Source of the DNA: Batrachochytrium dendrobatidis JAM81
Taxonomy: Eukaryota; Chytridiomycota; Chytridiomycetes; Rhizophydiales
Length of the DNA stretch: 64,000 nt
Assembly (NCBI RefSeq): GCF_000203795.2
Contig: NW_006281099.1
Coordinates: forward strand, 1,615,774-1,679,773
Direction: 5' to 3'
Both the position numbers and the translations under genes were made by a program. Below the pieces are notes generated by a model. The model had not been told where the DNA came from. It saw nothing but the letters and a program-made list of their open reading frames with translations, and made no database searches. Shown here piece by piece: positions 51,047 to 62,520 of this stretch. Within the stretch, counting starts at the first letter, position 1; every line of letters begins with the position of its first letter.

Positions 51047-51960
51047 TTAAATATAGTCGTCATCATCAAACGCCACGCCGGCAAACGTGTTGTCAATATC
51101 AGGTACCATGAGTCGAGGATCTATCCCACTAACTGAATCAATATCAATATTACGGGTGCGTGTAGACAGGCTTGTTCGATTTCTAAATGATTTTAAACAT
51201 GGTTTCGGAAATGTTAATAAACATGGCTGAACTTCAAGATCTAACCTATAAGGATTCAATACTTTTTCATCATCAGCACTAATCGTGAAAACTGGATGCC
51301 ATTACGAAATATAAGAAGGATTTCTTCAGCGACGGCTTCTTTGCGTTTTGTGGCATCGCATTCACCACCAACCACTACTACAAAGGCAAAAATGCAAAAC
51401 AAGACCATAACAATGTCCAGAATATTCCATGCCGAGTGCCAGTATTTCTATACAATATGTAAATTGTAAGCAGGAAGGTATGAATCATAAAGTGGGAATC
51501 AGCCAAATACCAGATTATGATGGATCTTGAACCAACACAACAAAATACATCGTGGCCAAACAAGTCTTACATTTCTATATGCGAGAAATCTCACGCCAAC
51601 CTCCACTACAAGTGATACGATAATTAGACATTCGAGAACATAAAACCATCCTGGAGGACTATAAAGATTATAAAGTCAATCCCAAGATAAAATGCAGTTT
51701 AATTTTATCCAATTGACAAGATTTGAACTTGGTTTACCATTTATGGGTCATTGACTAGAACAAATATGGACATGGTTAGTGTTTATCAATAGATTCTATC
51801 CCCATACCAACACCAGAATCTACAGTAATAAGCTTACCACCGCCAAGCAAGCTAATGACAGAATGGCCATGGCGACATAGAAAACTTGATAAGCAGTACT
51901 ATGCAACAGCCTACTAGCCAAAGAATGTATAATCTCCTGTCTATTGAAGCTAGTTGTCAT
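51047..51960 (-). CDS. Four-helix voltage-sensor-like membrane protein
   Basis: Small membrane protein, 182 aa from the ATG at 51960. Exons are 51960-51838, 51754-51738 (17 nt), 51658-51571, 51447-51263 and 51182-51047, in phase. Four predicted helices resemble S1-S4 of the ion-transport voltage sensor: S1 YQVFYVAMAILSLACLAV, S2 FYVLECLIIVSLVVEVGVRF (acidic residues inside), S3 AWNILDIVMVLFCIFAF with the conserved Asp, S4 ILLIFRNGIQFSRLVLMMKK with basic residues. There is no pore module after S4. The C-terminus is acidic (VAFDDDDYI). Relatives could be Hv1-type proton channels or other stand-alone voltage sensors, but S4 spacing differs from the R-x-x-R of Hv1. The N-terminus is uncertain: the frame stays open to about 52030 without an ATG, so a further 5' exon may exist. 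Confidence 0.65.
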
Positions 51961-53302
51961 GGCCGGATTGGCAATAATGCCATTACTTGACGTGGGCAAT
52001 ATGGGAGCATTAGATTGGAATTGAAACTGTGAAAGCAAGCCTCTGGAGTATTATCGGACCAAAATCGGTGATGTATGAATGCATTTGACAAGGTTGTAGT
52101 TCAAGACGGAGTAGAAGTTAGTCATGGTGCTTTACAAGTTTATTGTCTGATATTGAATGCTTTACTGCAGTCCTTTTGGCATTAGAAATGGTGAGATCAA
52201 TTAGAAAAGCACTCATGTGTTTGGGATAAATGGAGATATACTTGCTCTGATGCCGAGTCCGTGGATATAGGTATTCCACCTTCCATGCCAACTAGTCGCC
52301 GTAACATCATATATTGCACCTGAGTGTTGGTGTGGTGATGTTTCAAAATATCAATACACAAACATCTCCTCAGGACAGCTAGTCAAAAATGTAATACAGT
52401 TCATTCCAATAACTTGGGAAATGGTCAAGTTCGGTATTAGTCGATCGTTTGTTGCGACATTTGTATTCATGTAAAATGAAGTATTGAATAAGATTCAAAT
52501 TGCACAAACATCCAGTTTACACCAATCTTACTAAACATCATTGTGCCATTCGAACCATCAAGTTTTCTAGTCTTTGTTCATTTTTACAAAAAGCTGAGCA
52601 AATGCTCACATCTGTTTTAATACATTCCACACTTGTTTAATCTCCAACTCTCGTATAAAGCATTGGGTGATTGACATGGAAACAATAGGTGCAATTTTGT
52701 TGAGTTTAGGTTACAATAATCTGACACTCATTATTTCATGAGACTGTTTATTATGTATTTTAGCTTATTTAATGTTTCATTCTGTATGAATACAGATGTG
52801 TAGGATGGTTTGTACACTAAAAATACTTTTGCATCATAGCAACACCAGCAAGTTTTTTATACCGTATTGTTTAAATCTAAATGTATAAACTGCTTTAAGC
52901 GCATAAATGGATGTTGCAGAACATGGTAATGATGGCACCACCGTTGTGTACAATAGAAAAATTAAGCTTTTTTCGCGAAAATGGCAAGATAATGTATTGA
53001 AATTAGACTAATTTACTCCTGCTATGGGAACGTCCATGTGTGGGGTGGAGAAAATGTGCGCACCCCACAGAGTAACAGAACCCACCCCTGATTGGTCCGA
53101 TTCATCCTGTCTACATCGATTCGCCATGTCTAGCGAATATATGTACACTGATTCCTCCCACAAAAAATTACGTTTTTCTTGCTTTTCTATCGACTGCGCT
53201 ATCCAAGCTACAAACTCAACTTCAATATCCTGCAATACATTGCTGATACAAAGAGGTATTCCTGTCACTGAGCCACGCTTCTTATTTTTTGTGCTCTTCA
53301 AC
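51961..53302. other. Intergenic region with a MITE-like element
   Basis: 1.3 kb between divergent genes. It holds one candidate inverted-repeat element (listed separately). The plus frame that runs from 53024 into the next gene's first exon shows no conserved features upstream of 53303 and is treated as 5' leader. Confidence 0.5.
52455..52800. mobile_element. Candidate MITE (divergent ends)
   Basis: The left end GACATTTGTATTCATG then TAAAATGAA, and the right end on the other strand CACATCTGTATTCATA then CAGAATGAA, match at about 20 of 25 positions. The right end abuts TA. Length about 346 bp, similar to the element at 34.34 kb. No coding capacity. Ends are more decayed than in the other copies. 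Confidence 0.45.
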
Positions 53303-56300
53303 ATGTGGCCAACTATGAGCACTTTGACCTGGCTCACTGGTCTCCTGGCAGCCAGCGCTGCAATTAATCCGACATTTGTTACCGCTTATGATACTGTCAA
53401 TTCCAACGACAAAAATACCCAATTATGCGAACACAATATTACTATTATCATTTCTGGTAATTTCATGCCATTGGCTTTGCCTGGCAGTCAATCAACTGTT
53501 TAATTATCAAATATGTGTTCTAATTCGATTGATTTGTAATCTATATGGTCACGCATTGATTTGATGTTCATACTACAATTTGGAATTATTCGCTGCAATG
53601 TTCCAACCATTTTCGCCCGTCTTCTACTGTATCATATCCACGACAATGTGCCTCCACTTTTAATTGTTGAACACGACATTTATAGCCGACAACATCTTTA
53701 ATCTCAATCTTGCTGGACAATATATTCGTGGTCCTTTCGACTCTCCTCTAGTAGACACCCAAGCATGGAAAAAAATAAACACTTACACTCAGACGGTCAA
53801 AGGAAATAACTCTTTTCATGTTTCTGTCGATGTGGCCGATTTTGGCAACGTTGCTGGTCTTCTCGCTGCCGTATACGTTGATGACAAGCTCTATGCTGAC
53901 ACTGGTGTTTTAAACAACAAATGGATTGTTACTGAACAGCCACCAGAATCCGAGTGCTGGTGGACAGACGAAGATTTTAAAGCTGATTCCCTGTGGCATA
54001 CAAATGTTCATGCTTTGTGCAATGATCCTTCCAACTCATGGGGCGATCATGTATCGCGTTTCCATAGCCAGGCACCCAACTCTAAAGCAGAGTTTATGTG
54101 GTATGCAAACTGTCACAACACAGGAAACCGAACGACATTCAAGCACAACTACTTTAGAATAGATATTGATCTGCGATCAAATATTACTGTCCCTGTTCCT
54201 ACTTCGACATTAGCTATTGCATCCACTTCTGAATGCACTGATATCACCTCAAGTGTTGCATCCGCTAGCACAGCTTCTACCAGTGTTGGAACCACCATTT
54301 ACGCAATAACTACTACCAGTGCTGCATCTACCACTAAGGCGATAACTACTGGTGCTGCAACCACTACCACCGACGCGATGACTACTGGTGCTGCATCTAC
54401 CACTACCGACGCGATGACCACTGGTGCTGCATCTACCACTACCGATGCAATGACTACCGGTGCTGCATCTACCACTACTGATGCTGCCACTACCAGTGCT
54501 GCAACCACTACTACCGACGCGATGACTACTGGTGCTGCATCTACCACTACCGACGCGATGACTACTGGTGCTGCATCTACCACTACTGATGCAATGACCA
54601 CTGGTGCTGCATCTACCACTACTGGAGCAATCACTACCAGTGCTGCATCTACCACTACTGATGCTGCCACTACCAGTGCTGCAACCACTACTACCGACGC
54701 GATGACTACTGGTGCTGCATCTACCACTACCGACGCGATGACTACCGGTGTTGCATCTACCACTACTGATGCAATGACCACTGGTGCTGCATCTACCACT
54801 ACTGATGCTGCCACTACTAGTGTTGCAACCACTACCACCGACGCGATGACTACCGGTGTTGCATCTACTACCACCGACGCGATGACTACTGGTGTTGCAT
54901 CTACCACTACTGATGCTGTCACTACCGGTGTTGCATCTACCACTACCGATGCAATGACTACCGGTGCTGCATCTACCACTACTGATGCTGCCACTACCAG
55001 TGCTGCAACCACTACCACCGACGCGATGACCACTGGTGCTGCATCTACCACTACTGATGCTGTCACTACCGGTGTTGCATCTACCACTACTGATGCTGCC
55101 ACTACCAGTGCTGCATCTACCACTACTGATGCTGCCACTACCAGTGCTGCAACCACTACCACCGACGCGATGACCACTGGTGCTGCATCTACCACTACTG
55201 ATGCAATGACCACTGGTGTTGCATCTACCACTACCACCGACGCGATGACTACCGGTGTTGCATCTACTACCACCGACGCGATGACTACTGGTGTTGCATC
55301 TACCACTACTGATGCTGCCACTACCAGTGCTGCATCTACCACTACTGATGCTGTCACTACCGGTGTTGCATCTACCACTACTGATGCTGCATCTACCACT
55401 ACCGATGCAATGACTACCGGTGCTGCATCTACCACTACTGATGCTGCCACTACCAGTGCTGCAACCACTACTACCGACGCGATGACTACTGGTGCTGCAT
55501 CTACCACTACTGATGCAATGACCACTGGTGTTGCATCTACCACTACCACCGACGCGATGACCACTGGTGTTGCATCTACCACCACCGACGCGATGACTAC
55601 TGGTGCTGCATCTACCACTACTGATGCTGTCACTACCAGTGCTGCAACCACTACCACCGACGCGATGACCACTGGTGCTGCATCTACCACTACTGATGCT
55701 GTCACTACCAGTGCTGCAACCACTACCACCGACGCGATGACCACTGGTGCTGCATCTACCACTACTGATGCTGCCACTACCAGTGTTGCAACCACTACTA
55801 CCGACGCGATGACCACTGGTGCTGCATCTACCACTACTGATGCTGTCACTACTAGTGCTACCACTACCACTGATGCTGCATCTACCACTACTGACGCGAT
55901 GACTACTGATGCTACTACTACCGAGTCTTCATTCTCGATTATACCCTACTATACATCTACATTTGTAGCTGAATCTTCAGTTGAGACTACTTCTACCGCT
56001 GATGCTATCACTACCGAGTCTTCATTCTCGATTATACCCTACTATACATCTACATTCGTAGCTGAATCTTCAACTGAAATCACTTCTACGACTGCTGTTT
56101 TCGCAAGCACATCCACCACTACTGAAGCCTCTAGCTCTTGGGCCGGTTACAACTCACCTGTCATTTCATCTTCTACTTTTGACTTTACTAGCAGTTCCTT
56201 ATCAGAGCTTGCCGCCCCTTCGATTACTTCAGGTACATCTAGCATAGAGGTGACTAGAACGTATTACTCGGGCTCTGCATCTGCCACTTCAACATCCAAC

Positions 56301-56639
56301 TCCACATCAGGCAATCAAACAGCTGCTAATTCATCATCAGATAGTCCAAAAGGAAGCAGTAGCACCACCAACAGTGGTGTTTATGCAGGCGCGGGTGCTG
56401 CAGCTGCAGCCGTGGCAGCTGTCTTCATGTGGCGCCGTCGTAGCCTTTCGCTACGTAGTGCTGCAATCACTCCAAGCTTCCCTGAAAGCTCCAACATGAA
56501 CCCATTGTATGAGGGTAGTGCACTTCCCGACAACCCACTTTATGAAGCTCCAGGTGGAAATAATGGTGATTTCTCAAATGCACCAGTTGAAGATGGATTT
56601 GCCAATGACCTTGATGCTATTGATACCGTTCATGCCTAA
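53303..56639 (+). CDS. Mucin-like type I membrane protein with tandem NPLY cytoplasmic motifs
   Basis: Predicted cell-surface protein, 1035 aa, exons 53303-53456 and 53686-56639. The N-terminus is a signal peptide (STLTWLTGLLAASAAI). Residues about 50-225 form an ordered extracellular domain with four Cys and several N-glycosylation sites (for example KGNNSFHVSVDV, ECWWTDEDF); its family is not recognised. Then come about 550 residues of Thr-rich 11-13-residue repeats, a Ser/Thr stalk with two copies of ESSFSIIPYYTSTFVAESS, a membrane helix (YAGAGAAAAAVAAVFMW) and an RRRS stop-transfer. The about 70-residue tail has two NPLYE motifs 11 residues apart, plus acidic residues. NPxY motifs in animal receptors bind PTB or clathrin-adaptor proteins. 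An adhesin or receptor role is inferred. Confidence 0.75.
54300..55915 (+). repeat. Tandem 33-39-bp repeats coding the Thr-rich mucin region
   Basis: About 45 imperfect in-frame units, mostly 36 bp, coding variants of TTTDAMTTGAAS (also TTTDAATTSAAT and TTTDAVTTGVAS). Units occur in higher-order blocks, which points to expansion by unequal exchange. All lengths are multiples of 3. The same DNA is free of stops on the other strand for 529 codons, a by-product of the repeat. Confidence 0.9.
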
Positions 56640-57141
56640 TTGACATTAAACCTTTTTGTGATATGAATAAACTATGATTATTACAATCTATATGTTTATT
56701 TCCAAGTTGTCAAACTTGACCTTTTACAACTAGTAACAAAGGATGAGAATGGAGAAATAAATGAGATTGTTGACAGCCATCACCATTGATGTTGTTTTGA
56801 AAATATCAATAGATTATTGATTTACATGCCAGAAACATCTGTTGCTTGTGCCTCATGTACCATGACAATCTGGCTTGCTGGTACAGTCAATTTGCTGATC
56901 CTTACAATTCAACAAGACAACGTTCCTCATTTGGTCTTGTCCTGACGCGAGTTCAGCGTTCCATCTATTAGTTTATGCTAACCTAAACCAATCGTGGAAT
57001 GTTACAAACGGAAAACTCTTGTTTTTAAAGTGCTGCAACAATAGTTTGATTAATGCCATCAGAATATCTTCAAAGCATGATAAAATTGGAGTTTTCCATA
57101 TAACCAAAAAATATATTTTCCTTGCATTGTCAATAGTCGTA
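56640..57141. other. Intergenic region before the SS18-like gene
   Basis: 502 bp on the same strand between two genes. No repeat, RNA or gene recognised. The in-frame extension upstream of the chosen ATG (from 57019) begins without ATG and is not conserved-looking. Confidence 0.5.
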
Positions 57142-59695
57142 ATGTCAAATCATACTGGATCTATGCCAATCAACGCTGCCGCTGGGTTTCAACAGAAGCA
57201 GCAACGACTATTACAGCAACAGATGAACATGCAACCTCAGCCCCAGACACAGCTGTTGCAGCAACAACAAATGTTGCAACAGCTACAGAGTCTACAGTCC
57301 ATGGGACTGACTCCATTACAGATACAGGCAGTGATTCAACAGCAACAGCAGCAACTGCATCAGCAGATGCAACAAGCCCAACAGAACCAACAGCAGATGT
57401 ATTCGCAATTACAACCAGCTGTTTCATTGCCATCGCTTCATCAACAGCAATCCTTGTATTCTAATAACAGATCCGCTAGTCCAGTTGAATCTGCCAATAG
57501 TGCTGGAATCAATATGGCAGCAACCACCCCTACCAATACTAGCACAGTAGTCAATACCAGCAGAATAGGGTCTATATCCAACTTGGCTCCAGTTGCCCAA
57601 AAACAAACCTTGGATCAACTTGTTTCTATGCAACAGCTCAAGAATGGTCAGGCAGATACGGCAGTCATGATCCCACAAGTTAATCACAATATTGTTCAAT
57701 CGGTACGCTTTATGGGGTTTTCTTGCTGGAGTTTAAAGTTTTATGAAAGAGTAACTAACCAACTGGACAAATTATGCTCGATTCAATTCAATAATATTGA
57801 ATTGACTGCCAAAGATTTTGGATATCAATAAGCAGCTGATTAGAATTTTGGTCGAATATCAGAACAATGGGTGGATTGGAGAGCCCGAACAAAAGATGTA
57901 ATGTACTTTGTGCAAATGTCTGTCACATCGAGCTGTCTAGATATGCTAACTTTGACTCGTTGATGTAGATATCAGCAGCGTCTGCAGACAAATCTGACGT
58001 ATTTGGCTACACTGGCCGATGCGGTTCAAAAAAATGTATGTTTTTGCTAGTAGTATCCATGAGTTGATTGATACTACAGACTTGTATCAAGTAATCGATT
58101 ATTTTGTATCAATCTAATTATAGAAACCAGCTGCTCTGGCTGGTCAAACTCCGGATATATCTCAAGTAGATTACCCTTCAAAGCTTGCACACTTGCAACC
58201 AGGACAAGCTAATACTGCCCAATCCATCAAGTCAGATGCTGATCTAGCTAAAGGGGTGAAGCAGGAGAATGCTCAAGGGCCGCTATCTAGTAAAGTATCA
58301 ACGAATTTACCGGCATTATCCGAGCCGGATATCGAATTGGACAATGCCAAACCTACACAATCTATACAACACAAACGTCACAGTGTTCACGAGCCGCAAA
58401 GTATGCCTTTGACAACACCAGCCATGACACCCATAAATCCAGCTGTACCAATAATTTCAAATCTTCCCCAGCTACAGCCTGTTTTATCGGAAGCACCAAC
58501 TTCACTACAACCATATGTAGTGACTGTAGCCGAGATGAAGGCGTTGCCCCTGGATAGAGATACCTTGATTGAATCTGTAGCTCCACCAGTGCTTATTCTC
58601 GATCCAAATCATGGCTCATCTAAACCGGATCCAAGTACATATATTCCTGTTCCTCCTTTTTTGGGTGACAGCAACGACTCTATGACAAACCCAACAAAAA
58701 CACTACCTGGGTTTAGCGTGCTAGATGCGAATGCTGCCCGTGATATTCTAAGGCAGCGATTGAGTGCTCCCGGAGATAGTGGTCGTGGGGTCGGAAAATC
58801 CAATTTGGGTGTTGTTGATATTGAAGGCGAATATCGAGATAGCGATGTTGGTGGACTGCGAGATGGAGGTGTGTATGCCAATGTTGTGTCCAACACAGAT
58901 ACCATCACTACCTGTGGTGAGTTTCCCAATGCCACTCGCACCATTTCTCATGCAATGAATGTTGAAGCAACATCCGCTTTCGAGGTCGACGCTACTCCTG
59001 TACCAGTTGATCCAGTTTCAAATACTCGGGAGCATATTTTGATGCCTTCCTCAACCGTGGTTTCAAGCATGCCAATCCCTACACCCTCAAACTTGCCAAG
59101 CCACATTAAACAAGCATTGCTGCCATCCATTACTGATGCAGTTCGTGTCCAAAGGAATCATACATCTGGAGAAACAACCAATCAGGGAGCCCCTGATGAA
59201 GAGGAAGATGATGATGATTACATTCCTGAGCAACATGATGTGGAGGAGGACGAGGAAGAAGATGGTGAAGACAATGATGATATGCTTGCTACAGATGGTG
59301 TGGAGGATGATGCGTGCACAGACCATAGAGCGAATGATTCTAAACCAAGTCTTTTTAGTGACGAGGATGTGTTTTTCCAGCATGAGCAATCACTGTCTCA
59401 GCTCAGCCAGCAGCCAGACTATTCCAACACTCGACATCATCTACAGTTTGATTTAGTCGAGTCTCAAAGTAACACCACTGGAATGGCTGCACCAAGTCGA
59501 CCAGCCACTCACTCTGGTCCCAAACTTGCTATGCAAACCAATGCATTTGTGTACGGAAACTCCGACTCTGGAGAGATAGTTTCTGCTGCTGTCGGTCCAG
59601 ACAATCAATCAAAAGCAACTAGTCAAGACTTTGAAACTCAGGCTGCTCAAGCTAGCTTTGATATTTTTGGTGGAGAGACCGACTGGGGAAAATAG
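57142..59695 (+). CDS. SS18/SSXT-domain protein, putative SWI/SNF subunit
   Basis: Four exons, 57142-57702, 57815-57897, 57969-58035 and 58124-59695, 760 aa. The N-terminal 190 residues are Gln-rich. Residues about 188-237 form an SSXT-like helix pair: ILDINKQLIRILVEYQNNGW then YQQRLQTNLTYLATLADAVQ, the pattern of SS18, plant GIF/AN3 and yeast Snf11. In those families it docks on the Brahma/Snf2 ATPase. The long C-terminal part is disordered with a strong acidic run (DEEEDDDDYIPE, EEDEEEDGEDNDD) and ends FDIFGGETDWGK. Intron 1 acceptor choice (57814) is fixed by phase and by the conserved LDxN. Chromatin-remodelling role is by family. Confidence 0.75.
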
Positions 59696-60141
59696 GTGTT
59701 GAACGAGTAGATCTTGAACTGATATGCACAAATAAAGCCAATCTCGACCATGTGCTGTGTAGCATTGCATTGTATGTAGATGATGGCCATCGTGGCTTTG
59801 AGTAGCATTGAGGCAGGTTTTCAGCTTTTTTCGACTTTTTTATAAATATCTTGGCAACAGCAAACCAGATATTCCAACCTTGCTGAATTCTTTAGTTGTA
59901 TATCGTACTTGCCAAATTAGTCCATCCAAGCCAGCGTTTTTAATCAATGCATATTTTCAGTATTAAAACACACTCCGCTCGGGCTAGTTCTGACCAAAAC
60001 AGTCTATTTTGTAAGTGAACTCGCTTCGAAAGCTTGATAATGCAATTCATCATGCATGTGTACTGCTTCCGAATAGCTGATGTACAATACAATAAATTCG
60101 GCACTTTTGTACCTATCAAATGGTATTATACTCATTGTTGA
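59696..60141. other. Intergenic region
   Basis: 446 bp between the SS18-like stop and the open frame of the mannosyltransferase. Probably holds the latter's promoter and perhaps its first exon, which I could not fix. Confidence 0.4.
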
Positions 60142-61971
60142 GCTGAAAATATTATTTCTTGGCACCTTTACTTTATTACCTCCCTATACGAGCTAGCCAT
60201 AGCCCCACCTGACACTGTTATTAACCCCTACTACGAATGCGAAATCTTAGATTTGACTCGCTCATGGGCTTGTGTGAATAAACGACAATTTCGGCTATTT
60301 CTGCGACTATCTAGTGCTTTTTTGTTGGCATTACTAACCTATCTTGGTAAGCTGCGTAAAATAGTCTTTAATGGATCTTGTATCTGCACAGTCAACCAGC
60401 TGATTCACACCAATATGTTTTATTTGCTTTATACTTAGCATCAGTCAAGCATTTATTCTTTGATAGGACATTGCTGGATACAAAGTGTGTTGGGTTTTAT
60501 GTGAATACGGTTGATTCTATTATGTTGAGCAATTACACATTACACTTGATTCTAGTGCGCTAACCAATAATTTTCAATTTCAAGACCAACTTGGAATATT
60601 ACATCAATTCAGATCAATACTCTAATATCTAAACTAGAAAACATCAATGCACAAGGCTACATTCCAGAAATGACTGATATTTATGGCGTTGGAAATCTCG
60701 CTCGTGATTATAAGGAAGCATATGATATCTACCATCAATTATTAGCTCATAATTATGAAAGCGACACTGTGCTGAGGGTCGAAAAAGAGTTTTTCGCATT
60801 TGAAGCCAGACTATTTCCTTGGGTAATCAAGGGCAAAAAGTACAGGTCGGCTATAGATATGCTACTGAATACTACAGGTCGTGGAATTGCAATAACTACT
60901 GGGTCAAAGTATGCATTGGTAGCTAAACTTGTCGTCACTATGCTTCATGAGATTGGTAGCACGCTCCCAATTGAAATATTCTACTGTGGAAAAGACGATC
61001 TTGGGACAAATGAGCTTGAAATGTTTTCTGCTTTTCCAAACGTAAAACTGGCGGATATGCAGGATATACTAGGAATAGATCAATGTAGTAGAGGATATGA
61101 AAACAAGCCATTTGCAGTTCTGGCATCGAGTTTTCGAGAGGTGATTATGATAGACGCTGATGTTTTATTTTTTCAACCGCCAGAAGTCATTTTTGAATCA
61201 GCCGGCTACAAGGAGATGGGTGCTGTCATTTTTCGTGATAGAACACTTGAATATGGAACTTGGAATCATGGACCATCTTTGAAACGTCTTGTAGAGGAAA
61301 TCGCGCATCCGTACTTGAGTAATCTTATTTATCCCGAAGCTCGAGTTATGCGCAAGAAAACTGCCCAGGAAATTGATGCTGGTGTAGTTGTTTGGGATAA
61401 AATGCGAACCATGCCTGCCATACTCCTTACTTGTCTGCTCAATAGTTCTCCATACAAACATTGGATTTATGATCGAACTCTTGGTATGTCATGAATGCAT
61501 TTGATACATGACAAACTGTCTACTCTGATGCCAATTTATTTTTGCTGATTAAACATTTGTATAGGCGACAAAGAAACATTCTGGCTTTCCCACGAGGCAT
61601 TACACTTGCCTCTTTATGTCCCAAAAGACAATGGTGGTTCGATTGGAAGGCTGACCGAAAGTCGCGGCACTTATGCTGTCTGTGGTAAGCTATATCATCA
61701 AGATGAGGAAGGAAAACCGCTGTGGTTTAATGGTGGCGTTGGGCTGCGTGTTCCATCCAAAGATTTAAAAATGGTTCAGCTCACTCATTGGGCAACGGAA
61801 AGCTCCGCCGACAACGTCTATTGGGATCTCACAACCGAGCCGTTTTGCCTTATTGCCAAGTTGGATGCACCTTCTGGATACACAGACCCTCACATTGGAA
61901 GTTTGGATCCTGCTGAAGTAGCTCTTACTCAGAAAATGTCAGATCTATGGAAAGAGTATTTTCAATTATAA
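60142..61971 (+). CDS. MNN1-like alpha-1,3-mannosyltransferase (GT71), 5' end unresolved
   Basis: Golgi mannosyltransferase family. Exons that fit in phase: within 60142-60346, 60439-60484, 60585-61483 and 61565-61971. The first carries a basic patch and membrane anchor (RQFRLFLRLSSAFLLALLTYL), as in type II Golgi enzymes. The catalytic part shows TTGSKYALVAKLVVTMLHEI, LPIEIFYCGKDD, KPFAVLASSFREVIMIDADV (DxD site) and ALHLPLYVPKDNGGSIG. No ATG is in frame with the first exon after the stop at 60139-60141, so a further upstream exon or an error must exist; the true start is unknown. Likely modifies N- or O-linked mannans of secreted proteins such as its surface-protein neighbours (inference). 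Confidence 0.8.
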
Positions 61972-62520
61972 TAAAGCTAAACTTGGCTGAATGATTTTGC
62001 AGACTGTTTCTTTGCAAGTGTCTTTAAAAACTACCGTAGAGCCATCCGCTCTAAATGCCAGCCATGGCTAATAACCATATACTGGTTACAAGTATCAATT
62101 CGAGGTCTTGCATTCAATTTTCAGCTTACATGACTGCTACATCAGCATTTCACTGGTAGAAGGAATTGTAGTTTTCTCGCCCATATTGCTTGGAAGGGTG
62201 GTGCTGTGTCTTATTAGGAAAAGGAATCCAAAAATGAATAATTTAGGTTTCAAATCCTAAATTTACAAGCCATGAGGGATGACTAGCCCAACAATCAGGA
62301 TGGAATTAAGGAAGTTTTAACTATTATAGCTTTATCAACTAATGCCACCATTAAAATTTAGGTTTTTTTTCATAGCAATGCTTCCTAAGGTGTACCGTCC
62401 TTAATCTAGGATTTGAGCGGGCTGATTGACCTATCTTCCTTAATGGCCACCATCAATCATTATAAAATGGGTGTATTCATCCTCTAATATTATCATCATC
62501 CTATCAGCAACTCTCATTCA
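61972..62520. other. Intergenic region upstream of the Cys-repeat protein
   Basis: 549 bp. Contains a small inverted repeat AATTTAGG / CCTAAATT (62241-62264, 8-bp arms and 8-bp loop) and the TATA box listed separately. No gene seen. Confidence 0.5.
62461..62468 (+). promoter_or_regulatory. TATA box of the secreted Cys-repeat gene
   Basis: TATAAAAT lies 60 bp upstream of the ATG at 62521, with pyrimidine-rich sequence between. This is one of the clearest TATA boxes in the window and fits a strongly or conditionally expressed secreted protein. Confidence 0.5.

Noticed and set aside
53024..53302. In-frame extension upstream of the mucin-like protein's signal peptide
   Set aside because: Using it would bury the signal peptide about 100 residues inside the protein; 53303 (or the ATG at 53315) gives a proper N-terminal signal.
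54299..55888. 529-codon open frame on the minus strand rich in Val/Ala
   Set aside because: It is the exact complement of the Thr-rich repeat of the plus-strand mucin-like gene. A 36-bp repeat without stops in one frame stays open by construction, and there are no independent signals.
60505..60525. TATGTGAATACGG resembles the right end of the MITE family
   Set aside because: No matching left end upstream; it lies in a short intron of the MNN1-like gene and may be chance.
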